Shown one piece after another: positions 32,627 through 39,857 of a DNA stretch of 64,000 nucleotides. Numbering within the stretch: position 1 is the first letter of the stretch; every line of letters begins with the position of its first letter. This DNA is from Mycolicibacterium tusciae (lineage in GTDB: Bacteria; Actinomycetota; Actinomycetes; Mycobacteriales; Mycobacteriaceae). A model generated the notes under the pieces. The model was not told the origin of the DNA. It saw nothing but the letters and a program-made list of their open reading frames with translations, and searched no databases. Location: positions 293,340-357,339 of the forward strand of contig NZ_MVIM01000007.1 in NCBI RefSeq assembly GCF_002086795.1. The letters run 5' to 3'. The position numbers and the translations under genes are program-made.

Positions 32627-34433
32627 AAGCCTTCGCCATGTTCGCGAAACGCGACAGATGTAGTTGGTGCGCAACGGTAATCGTCTTCGTCGGACCGCTG
32701 CGGTGCTTGGCGATGATCAAGTCCGCCTCGCCGCCGCGCGGGTCGTCGCGCTCGAACGCGTCGGGACGATGCAGCAGGATCACCATGTCCGCATCTTGCT
32801 CAATTGAACCGCTCTCGCGTAGATCGGCCAGCATCGGCTTCTTGTCGGTGCGCTGTTCCGGACCACGGTTCAGCTGACTCATCGCGACCACGGGAACTTC
32901 GAGCTCCTTGGCCAAAAGCTTGATCTGGCGCGAGAATTCGGACACTTCCTGCTGCCGTGACTCGACCTTCTTGCCCGACGTCATCAGCTGCAGGTAGTCG
33001 AGAACGATGAGCTTCAGGTCCGCCTTCTGCTTGAGTCGACGCGCTTTGGCCCTGATCTCCATCATCGTCAGGTTCGGCGAGTCGTCGATATACAAAGGGG
33101 CTTCACTGATTTCGCTCATCCGCCGTGCGAGCCTCGTCCAGTCGTCGTCATTCATCCGACCCAAGCGCATGTCTGCCAGCTTGATCTTCGCCTCGGCCGA
33201 CAGCAGACGCATCACAATCTCGGACTTACTCATCTCCAGCGAGAAAATGACGCTCGCCATGTGGTGCTTGATGGAGCACGACCGCAAGAAATCCAAACCC
33301 AGAGTCGAGTTGTGCGTCGGGATCATTCCCTCGCCCGCCAGATACAAATGATCCGCAGCGCTCACCTCGACGCACCGCACCGGAACGCTGTCGACTCGGC
33401 GAACGGCTTCAATGCCCCAGGCCGACCGTCCGCCCCCGCCGACCGTGGCGAGAGCCGGAACCCGTGCCGCGGTAATGACATCCACGCCTGCGCGCAATGA
33501 CTCGGTGACCTGGATGCCGCGCGCCGTCGGCCATTGGTGCTCGGCGTCCGCGACGATCACCGTTCCATCCGAGAACTCGACCTCGAAGCACGGCCGCCCG
33601 TGCATGACCTCGGTCGCCGCCACCACTCGAGTCGGCGCCCCGTCGGCACCAATCAGGTGATCGCCTACCGCGACCTCACCCATCGTCGTCCAGCCCGTCG
33701 GAGTAGGCAGCGGCGTATCGAGCTTGAGCGCCTTCCCCATACCGGGACGGGCCGCGATGACGATCATCTGTCCGGGATGCAAGCCATTCGTCAGATCGTC
33801 GAGTTCCACGAAGCCCGTCGGCACCCCTCGCGACATCCCGCCCTGCGAGGCGATCGCGTCGATCTCGTCCATCGTCGGCTGCAGCAACTGCTCCAGCGGA
33901 ACGAAGTCCTCTGAGGTATTACGACCCTCGGTCACGTCGTAGATCTCGGCCTGCGCGCGGTCCACAATGTCCGCCACATCGGCACCATCGGCGCCGGCAT
34001 AGCCGTACTGCACGACGCGCGTGCCCGCCTCCACAAGGCGGCGCAGCAGCGCCTTCTCCGCGACAATGCCCGCATAGAACCCCGCGTTCGCGGCCGTCGG
34101 CACCGTCGAGATCAGGGTGTGCAGATACGGTGCTCCGCCGATCCGGCGCAGTAACCCGCGGCGGTCCAGCTCCGCCGCCACCGTCACCGCGTCGGCCGGC
34201 TCACCACGGCCGTACAGGTCCAGGATCGCGTCGTACACGTTCTGGTGCGCGGGCCGATAGAAGTCGCCCGGCCGCAGCTTCTCCAGCACATCGGCGATCG
34301 CGTCCTTGCTCAGCAGCATGCCGCCCAAAACGGCCTGCTCGGCCGCAGCGTCCTGCGGAGGCTGACGTCCGAAATCCTCACTGGGTGGAGGAGTGTCCAT
34401 GGCCGAATGGCCAAGGTCGTCCACGACAGCCAC
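32625..34433 (-). CDS. dnaB: Replicative DNA helicase DnaB with P-loop mini-intein
   Basis: 602 residues including a 141-residue intein (235-375), giving a mature helicase of about 461 residues. N-terminal domain about 25-135; RecA-like domain with Walker A ARPGMGK/ST split by the intein; Walker B-type LKLIVLDYLQLM; motif H4 DLRESGSIEQDAD intact; C-terminus GPTKTITVAHQLHLSRFAN. DnaB forms the hexameric ring that unwinds DNA at the fork. Helicase activity needs intein removal because the P-loop is interrupted. Transcribed after rpsF-ssb-rpsR-rplI on the same strand, but separated by a terminator and a 494-base region. Confidence 0.97.
   Translation of the reverse strand: MAVVDDLGHSAMDTPPPSEDFGRQPPQDAAAEQAVLGGMLLSKDAIADVLEKLRPGDFYRPAHQNVYDAILDLYGRGEPADAVTVAAELDRRGLLRRIGGAPYLHTLISTVPTAANAGFYAGIVAEKALLRRLVEAGTRVVQYGYAGADGADVADIVDRAQAEIYDVTEGRNTSEDFVPLEQLLQPTMDEIDAIASQGGMSRGVPTGFVELDDLTNGLHPGQMIVIAARPGMGKALKLDTPLPTPTGWTTMGEVAVGDHLIGADGAPTRVVAATEVMHGRPCFEVEFSDGTVIVADAEHQWPTARGIQVTESLRAGVDVITAARVPALATVGGGGRSAWGIEAVRRVDSVPVRCVEVSAADHLYLAGEGMIPTHNSTLGLDFLRSCSIKHHMASVIFSLEMSKSEIVMRLLSAEAKIKLADMRLGRMNDDDWTRLARRMSEISEAPLYIDDSPNLTMMEIRAKARRLKQKADLKLIVLDYLQLMTSGKKVESRQQEVSEFSRQIKLLAKELEVPVVAMSQLNRGPEQRTDKKPMLADLRESGSIEQDADMVILLHRPDAFERDDPRGGEADLIIAKHRSGPTKTITVAHQLHLSRFANMAKA
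33309..33731 (-). mobile_element. Class 3-type DnaB mini-intein at the P-loop
   Basis: Residues 235-375 of the dnaB product. It begins with Ala instead of Cys/Ser (ALKLDTPLPTPTGW), as in class 3 inteins that cannot start with residue 1. The class 3 triad is visible: Trp301 in AEHQWPT (block B), Cys354 in VRCVEV (block F, intein residue 120) and Thr373 in MIPTHN (block G); Ser376 is the first extein residue. No homing-endonuclease domain is present. Mycobacterial P-loop DnaB inteins of this class have been reported to respond to oxidation through the block F cysteine, so splicing here may be redox sensitive. Confidence 0.92.
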
Positions 34434-34927
34434 GGAGCTACACCTCCCCTGAACTAGGTCGAACTGACGTTCGATAAAACGCTACCGTGGCACAGTGACA
34501 AGCGTCGGACATCCGCCCCCAATCGGTCGCCCTAATGGACTCGCGACGGCCAACGCTAGACGTTGCTGGGAGCGATGCAAGGGCACCCTGTTCATGGACC
34601 TGTGGATGGCCTGTGGATAGGTCAGGACAGCCATGTTGAGCCGTTGGGGAGAACCTGTGTATAACTTGCTTTTTTCAGAGCATCCGTGCAGATAGCCGCA
34701 CCATAAACCCCATGGAATTCTGTGGATGGGAATTCGCACGGCGTGTCGCTATCGGTTGCGGTCTCGGGCGTGTTGTGTTTCCGATCGGGGCCATGCAGGT
34801 TAACAGCCGGTTAGCTTCGCTGTGACCTAATTACCTTGACAAGTTCGCCAGCACAAGCCTGCGCGCACAGCAACGGCCGGGTGAAGGTCTATTCGATCCT
34901 CACCCGGCCGTATTTGCGCTGACGTTA
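34434..34927. promoter_or_regulatory. Region upstream of dnaB with DnaA-box-like cluster
   Basis: 494 bases without a convincing gene; an 85-codon minus-strand frame exists at 34482-34739 but covers the box cluster and lacks family features. The region contains four TGTGGATRG/TGTGTATAA-type nonamers at 34601-34609, 34612-34620, 34656-34664 and 34721-34729, each one or two mismatches from TGTGGATAA/TGTGGACAA. The first two form an 11-base tandem repeat. GAATTC occurs on both sides of the last box. The dnaB promoter must lie here, so DnaA control of dnaB is possible. Confidence 0.6.
34873..34911 (-). terminator. Terminator after the rpsF-ssb-rpsR-rplI operon
   Basis: ACGGCCGGGTGA and TCACCCGGCCGT form a perfect 12-bp stem with a 15-base loop, starting 16 bases after the rplI stop. 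It has no long U-run, as usual in mycobacteria. Confidence 0.85.
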
Positions 34928-35383
34928 TTATCCGGCGACGACGCTCAACGACACCGAGGCGTCGACCTCGGGATGTAGCCGCACCGTGATCGGATGCGTG
35001 CCGGTGGACTTGATATGCGCCTTGGGCAACTGCACCGTGCGCTTGTCCAGATTCGGGCCACCGGCCTTCTTGATGGCAGCGACCACGTCGGAGCCCGTCA
35101 CCGAACCGAACAGCTTGCCGCTGTCGCCGGCGGCCTTCACCGCCAGCTCGACCGCGCCCAGACCCTCGAGCGCCGTCTTCAATTCGCGCGCGTGCTCAAG
35201 CCCCTGTACGGCCTTGGCCTCGCGGGCCCGGCGGATCTCCTCGGCCTGGCGCTCGGCGCCACGCGATGCCACGACGGCCATGCCGCGGGGCAGCAGGAAG
35301 TTGCGGCCGTAGCCGTCCTTGACCTCGACGATGTCACCCGAGGTGCCCAGGTGATCCACCTCAGTAGTCAGAATGAGTTTCAT
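34928..35383 (-). CDS. rplI: 50S ribosomal protein bL9
   Basis: 151 residues. N-terminal rRNA-binding domain [20 protein letters not shown] with [20 protein letters not shown] is the family signature (GYGRNFLLP). A long connecting helix and C-terminal domain follow ([16 protein letters not shown]). Last gene of the rpsF-ssb-rpsR-rplI operon, 15 bases after rpsR, followed by a strong hairpin. Normal length. Confidence 0.98.
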   Translation of the reverse strand: MKLILTTEVDHLGTSGDIVEVKDGYGRNFLLPRGMAVVASRGAERQAEEIRRAREAKAVQGLEHARELKTALEGLGAVELAVKAAGDSGKLFGSVTGSDVVAAIKKAGGPNLDKRTVQLPKAHIKSTGTHPITVRLHPEVDASVSLSVVAG

Positions 35384-35398
35384 TGTTGTTCCTCGCCT

Positions 35399-35662
35399 CT
35401 ATCGCGTCGACGAGCTGAACGGCAGCAGCGCCACCTCGCGGGCGTTCTTCACCGCGATGGCGATGTCGCGCTGGTGCTGAACACAGTTGCCTGTCACGCG
35501 GCGGGCACGGATCTTGCCGCGCTCGCTGATGTAGGTCCGCAGCAGTGCGGTGTCCTTGTAATCGATGATCTGGTTCTTGCCCTTCTTCGAGCAGAACACG
35601 CACTTGCGAGTCTTGACCGGCTTCTCGGGAGCCGGACGCCTCTTGGTCGAGGACTTGGCCAT
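35399..35662 (-). CDS. rpsR: 30S ribosomal protein bS18, zinc-binding form
   Basis: 87 residues. [20 protein letters not shown] and [20 protein letters not shown] are typical bS18. KCVFCSKKG (Cys21, Cys24) with the later NCVQH gives zinc-binding residues, so this is the C+ (zinc) form. Mycobacteria also carry a zinc-free S18 elsewhere that replaces this one under zinc starvation; only the C+ copy is in this window. Ends in SSSTR. Confidence 0.97.
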   Translation of the reverse strand: MAKSSTKRRPAPEKPVKTRKCVFCSKKGKNQIIDYKDTALLRTYISERGKIRARRVTGNCVQHQRDIAIAVKNAREVALLPFSSSTR

Positions 35663-35700
35663 ATGTCTATCTCTTTCTGGAATTGCTGATCAGTAATGAG

Positions 35701-36222
35701 TCAGAAGGGGGGTTCGTCGTCGCTGCCGCTGAACGAGCCCGACGCGGGCGCGCTGCCCCACGGATCGTCCTGCTTGGCCTCGGATCCACCGGCCGGAGCC
35801 GCACCACGGGATCCCCCGCCACCGCTGCCGAACCCACCGCCGCCACCGCCGCCGCTGCGGCTGGCCTTGTTGACCTTGGCCGTGGCGTACTTCAGTGACG
35901 GGCCGATCTCGTCGACCTCGAGCTCCACCACGGTGCGCTTCTCACCCTCACGGGTTTCGAACGAACGCTGCTTGAGCCGTCCGCTGACGATCACCCGTGA
36001 ACCGCGAGTCAGGCTTTCGGCCACGTTCTCGGCCGCCTCACGCCAGATGTTGCAGCGCAGGAACAGCGCCTCGCCGTCTTTCCATTCGTTGGTCTGACGG
36101 TCGAAGATGCGTGGCGTCGACGCCACGGTGAAGTTGGCGACGGCTGCGCCTGACGGTGTGAACCGAAGCTCGGGGTCTGCCGTCAGGTTTCCGATGACCG
36201 TGATGATGGTGTCACCAGCCAC
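35701..36222 (-). CDS. ssb: Single-stranded DNA-binding protein SSB
   Basis: 173 residues. OB-fold domain (about 1-115) beginning [20 protein letters not shown], with [21 protein letters not shown] Gly/Ser-rich disordered linker ([14 protein letters not shown]) leads to the acidic tip DDEPPF, through which SSB recruits replication and repair partners. It coats single-stranded DNA as a tetramer. Located between rpsF and rpsR, the conserved operon order. Confidence 0.98.
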   Translation of the reverse strand: MAGDTIITVIGNLTADPELRFTPSGAAVANFTVASTPRIFDRQTNEWKDGEALFLRCNIWREAAENVAESLTRGSRVIVSGRLKQRSFETREGEKRTVVELEVDEIGPSLKYATAKVNKASRSGGGGGGGFGSGGGGSRGAAPAGGSEAKQDDPWGSAPASGSFSGSDDEPPF

Positions 36223-36301
36223 GAGTTCCTCCTGGATTGGGTTGTCGGCGCGAAGTCAGTCGCAGGCGAGCCTACGTAGCCGCTCCGACGTACGGCAGCC
36301 T

Positions 36302-36592
36302 TTAGTGCTTGTCGGTCCGCATGACCTTGGTCCGCAGGACGGACTCGTTGAGGTTGAGCTGGCGGTCCAGTTCGGACACCGTTGCGGACTCGGCCTTCAC
36401 ATCGACGACGGCATAGATGCCCTCGGCGTGCTTGGCGATCTCGTATGCCAGCCGGCGCTTGCCCCAGATGTCGACTTTGTCGACGGTGCCGCCGTCCTTG
36501 CGGATGACGTTGAGGAACGTTTCCAGCGACGGAGCTACAGTGCGCTCGTCGAGAGTGGGGTCGAGAATGACCATGATTTCGTATGGACGCAT
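36302..36592 (-). CDS. rpsF: 30S ribosomal protein bS6
   Basis: 96 residues from the ATG at 36592 ([20 protein letters not shown]); a start three codons earlier is in frame but less conserved. [20 protein letters not shown] is the family core. bS6 binds bS18 on the small-subunit platform, and the two genes are in the same operon with ssb between them. First gene of the unit; its promoter must lie at about 36,600-36,730, between it and the divergent cyclase gene. Confidence 0.97.
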   Translation of the reverse strand: MRPYEIMVILDPTLDERTVAPSLETFLNVIRKDGGTVDKVDIWGKRRLAYEIAKHAEGIYAVVDVKAESATVSELDRQLNLNESVLRTKVMRTDKH

Positions 36593-36734
36593 GAGAACCA
36601 CACCACCTCCTACGGTCTTGTTCGGCCACGGTCGTTCCGTGACAGGAGGGTTACCTGCGTCGGCAACCGGCCCAGGCTACAGGAATGCCCGCTGATCTGC
36701 GAAATCGCACTGCTGACGGGCTTACGCTTCTGCT

Positions 36735-38054
36735 GTGTTCTCCGAGACGCGGTATGCGCTCAACGGGGATCTGCGCGTGGCGTACCGCGCGTCGCGCGAG
36801 GGAGAACGCGACATGGTCTTCGTCCCCACATGGTTCACCAATTGCGAGGTGTGGCCGGAAGTGGCCTCGGTCCAGGGCTGGCTCGAGGCAATGACGTCGG
36901 TCGGCCGACTGATCCTCATCGATCAGCCCGGCACCGGCGCATCCGATCCCATCGCTCCGGATGCGATGCCGACGTTGGAGAAATTTGCCGACAGCATCAC
37001 TGCGGTACTCGACGATCTCGGCAGCGATGAAGCGGTGCTCATCGCAGTCGCCGGCACCCTCGCGCCCGCAGCACTGTGTGCCGCGGCCCATCCCTCCCGC
37101 ATAACGTCGCTCGTCGTCCTCGAGGGTTTCGCGGATCCCATTGCAAAGACGGCCGACGGGACCACGCGCGAGGAATTCCGCGCCGCCTTCGTCGCTATGT
37201 GGGGCACGGGTGAGTACCAGCACCTGGTCAATCCAGACATGCCATGGAACGAAGAGATCCGGTCTGCGTGGGCTCGAGTGGAACGGCTCTCGGCCAGTCC
37301 ACGGACGGTTGTGCTCATGTGGCCGCTGGTGGGCGATGTTGACGTGCGGGCAGTTCTGCCGGCAATTCGCGTGCCTACGCTCGTCGTCCATCACGTCGAC
37401 GACCCGATCGTGGAGCCCACAAGGGGTAGGCAGGTGGCCGAGAACATTCCCGGCGCGAAATATGTTGAGCTGCCTGGGCGCAACATGTACCACTTCGTCG
37501 AACCTTGGCGCGACTCCTTCCAGGTGATCGCCGAGTTTCTGACCGGTCACCAGCCAGAAGTGGCAGACGACCGCGTGCTCGCCACTGTGCTATTCACCGA
37601 CATCGTGGACTCGACACGACGCGCGGCCGAAATGGGCGACCGCAACTGGCGTGCCCTGCTCGACGCACACGACGCCATCATCCGCGCTCAACTCACCCGG
37701 TTCCGCGGCCGCGAAGTCAACACCTCCGGCGACGGATTCCTCGCCACCTTCGACGGCCCACAACGAGCGATCCGCTGCGCCATGGCAATTCGCGACGCCG
37801 TGCGCTCCCTCGGCATCGAAGTCCGCGCCGGACTGCACACCGGCGAAGTCGAGATCCGCGGCGACGACATCGGCGGCATCGCCGTACACATCGGCGCGCG
37901 CATCAGCGCCCTCGCCGGACCCAACGACGTCCTCGTCTCCAGCACACTGCGCGACCTCGTGATCGGCTCGGGGCTCGAATTCGACGACCGCGGCGCACAC
38001 CAACTCAAGGGCGTACCCGGTGAATGGCGGCTGTTCGCCGTCGCGTCAACGTGA
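36735..38054 (+). CDS. Alpha/beta-hydrolase-like domain fused to class III adenylate cyclase
   Basis: 439 residues from a GTG at 36735. Residues about 1-270 form an alpha/beta hydrolase fold (IDQPGTGASDP, IRVPTLVVHHVDDPIVEP), but the nucleophile elbow reads IAVAGTLA with no Ser, so it is probably a sensor rather than an enzyme. Residues about 282-439 are a class III nucleotide cyclase: LATVLFTDIVDSTRRAAEMG (first metal Asp), NTSGDGFLATFDGP (second metal Asp) and GIAVHIGARISAL (transition-state Arg). It would make cAMP or cGMP in response to a ligand or partner. Mycobacteria have several such fusions. Single gene, divergent from rpsF. Confidence 0.9.
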   Translation: MFSETRYALNGDLRVAYRASREGERDMVFVPTWFTNCEVWPEVASVQGWLEAMTSVGRLILIDQPGTGASDPIAPDAMPTLEKFADSITAVLDDLGSDEAVLIAVAGTLAPAALCAAAHPSRITSLVVLEGFADPIAKTADGTTREEFRAAFVAMWGTGEYQHLVNPDMPWNEEIRSAWARVERLSASPRTVVLMWPLVGDVDVRAVLPAIRVPTLVVHHVDDPIVEPTRGRQVAENIPGAKYVELPGRNMYHFVEPWRDSFQVIAEFLTGHQPEVADDRVLATVLFTDIVDSTRRAAEMGDRNWRALLDAHDAIIRAQLTRFRGREVNTSGDGFLATFDGPQRAIRCAMAIRDAVRSLGIEVRAGLHTGEVEIRGDDIGGIAVHIGARISALAGPNDVLVSSTLRDLVIGSGLEFDDRGAHQLKGVPGEWRLFAVAST

Positions 38055-38067
38055 CGCGTACGTGAAC

Positions 38068-38982
38068 TCAGCCGGATCCGAGCCTACGGCCGAGCGCCCG
38101 ACCCAACTTCTGTGGAGCGTCGCCGCTGGGCCCCAAGAGAAACGGCGAGAACAGATGGAAGTCGTGCCAAAGACCTTCGTAGACCTGGTGCTCGATGTCG
38201 ACTCCTGCCGCGCGTGCCCGCTTCTCGAGTTCGCGTGCGTCCGAGGCGAGGATGTCGTCGCCGCCCGAGTGCATGACCATCGGCGGCAGCCCGGCGAGGT
38301 CAGCGAACATCGGCGAGATCGCCGGCTCGGCCGGATCCTGACCCGAAGGCAGATAAGCGTCCGCGAACCGGATCAAGAGGTCGGCGGTCAGCGCAGCGTC
38401 CCGCGGCGCCGGACCACGTCGCGCATGGGCGCCCGGGGTGAGGTCGGGCCAAGGGCAGATGAGGCCGAGCACGGCCGGCAGAGCCTCGCCGTTTTCGCGT
38501 AGACGCAGCGCAACGGCGAGCGACAGTCCGGCACCGGCGGAGTCACCGACGATCGCGATGCGGCTTGGATCGGTGCCCTGCGCGACGAGGTCGCGGTAAG
38601 CAGCGAGCCCGTCGTCGACCGCGGCGGGGTACGGGTGTTCCGGCCCCATCCGGTAGTCGAGCGAGATCACCCGCGCGTCCGCTGCGGTGCCGATCGCCGC
38701 GACGAGCGCGCGATGCGAGCGTGCGCTTCCGACTACGTAGCCGCCGCCGTGCGCGTAGAGCAGCACGCGCGATTCGGTGACCCCCGGCGGCCGGATGTCC
38801 TCTGCCGGAACACCGCCGATGGTCGTTGGCGTCACCATCGTCCCCTTCGGGGGTGGCGGATAGGCGAGCGCGAGCGTCATGCGCTTGCGAATCGTCAACC
38901 ACGACGCGGTCGGCGAAAACAGCCAGCGACAGAGGACGCGGACGCCGGGACGCATGGCCGCGGGTGACAGACCAACCTTCAT
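38068..38982 (-). CDS. Hormone-sensitive-lipase-type esterase
   Basis: 304 residues. HGGGYVVGS (oxyanion loop) near residues 78-86, nucleophile elbow GDSAGAG near 149-155, Asp in the HSGGDDILASDA loop near 243, and His in YEGLWHDFHLF near 274: a complete HSL-family triad. It hydrolyses short- to medium-chain esters and is cytoplasmic. It resembles the Lip (LipF/LipH-type) esterases of mycobacteria. Convergent with the cyclase gene, 13 bases apart. Confidence 0.9.
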   Translation of the reverse strand: MKVGLSPAAMRPGVRVLCRWLFSPTASWLTIRKRMTLALAYPPPPKGTMVTPTTIGGVPAEDIRPPGVTESRVLLYAHGGGYVVGSARSHRALVAAIGTAADARVISLDYRMGPEHPYPAAVDDGLAAYRDLVAQGTDPSRIAIVGDSAGAGLSLAVALRLRENGEALPAVLGLICPWPDLTPGAHARRGPAPRDAALTADLLIRFADAYLPSGQDPAEPAISPMFADLAGLPPMVMHSGGDDILASDARELEKRARAAGVDIEHQVYEGLWHDFHLFSPFLLGPSGDAPQKLGRALGRRLGSG

Positions 38983-39031
38983 CGCCCAAGGCTACGGCGT
39001 CTGCGTCGCGCGACGTTGTCTTTTCCCTGGC

Positions 39032-39763
39032 TCACTGACACGGCGCCGGCACTGCGCTGGACAATTCCGTCGCCCACGCCTCGTAGGCTTCCGGGGTCGG
39101 GTGAATCCCGTCCTCGACCCACTGGTTCTCATCGGCCTGTTGCGTGTAAAGCGGTCGCATGTCAACGAATTCGGCGCCCGCCGCGTTGGCCTCTTCGATC
39201 AACACGCTGTCGAACGCCTCGCGCTGCGCCGCGAGATCGTCGCCGTAGGTCTGCCCCTCGGGCGACCGAAACCATTCGTTCTGCGCCAGCACGATCACGC
39301 GAGCACCACTGGCCGTCGCCGCATCGAGTACCGACTTCACGTTCTTCCGGTAGTCCTCGATCGTCACACCGTTGACGATGTCGTTGGCGCCGGCCTGGAA
39401 AGTGACCAACGTCGGTGCGAAAGAGTCGATCTGGGGCACCTCGTCGGTCAGCACCTGCTCGGCCGTGTAGCCGCTGATGCCCGCATTCTGCAGCTCTACC
39501 TGGCAGCCTTCTCCGCGCCACCGCTCGGCCAGCAGCGCTGGGAAAGCACCCGTCTGCTCGTCCGGCGCGCCGACACCCTGGCTCAGCGAATCGCCCAACG
39601 CGAGATAACGCACGGTGCCGTCGTTCGGTACGACGGATGTCGTGCCACCGTCCGGCTGCTGCGCCGTCGGCGACGATGGTGCCGGGCTCTCGGGCTTGCC
39701 ACAGCCGACCAGCGCGGCGACCATGCAGGCCACCGCAAGCAGGCGTCGCGTCCGCCGGGTCAC
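39032..39763 (-). CDS. SGNH/GDSL-type hydrolase lipoprotein
   Basis: 243 residues. Lipobox ALVGC with Cys at residue 21, so it should be lipid-anchored in the membrane. Block I LALGDSLSQGVGA (Ser56), block III GANDI with Asn, and block V DGIHPTPEAY with Asp and His give the full SGNH set. It should act on an ester in the cell envelope, possibly acyl or acetyl groups on sugars or lipids. Divergent from the patatin gene with 94 bases between. Confidence 0.9.
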   Translation of the reverse strand: MTRRTRRLLAVACMVAALVGCGKPESPAPSSPTAQQPDGGTTSVVPNDGTVRYLALGDSLSQGVGAPDEQTGAFPALLAERWRGEGCQVELQNAGISGYTAEQVLTDEVPQIDSFAPTLVTFQAGANDIVNGVTIEDYRKNVKSVLDAATASGARVIVLAQNEWFRSPEGQTYGDDLAAQREAFDSVLIEEANAAGAEFVDMRPLYTQQADENQWVEDGIHPTPEAYEAWATELSSAVPAPCQ

Positions 39764-39857
39764 CCGTCGAGAATAGCGTCGAGTGCCCTTGCGCCGGCCC
39801 CGCTCGGCTTACACTCGGCCTGTTCTCCGTCGGCCAACCCTGATTGGAGATGTGACC

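Noticed and set aside
32579..32674. An upstream in-frame start for the intein-derived gene inside dnaB
   Set aside because: It would overlap the dnaB 3' end. The GTG at 32584 lies within the ribosome binding site, while the GTG at 32578 has ideal spacing and matches the intein boundary.
34482..34739. An 85-codon minus-strand gene upstream of dnaB
   Set aside because: It runs through the DnaA-box-like cluster, has no recognised motif and no good ribosome binding site.
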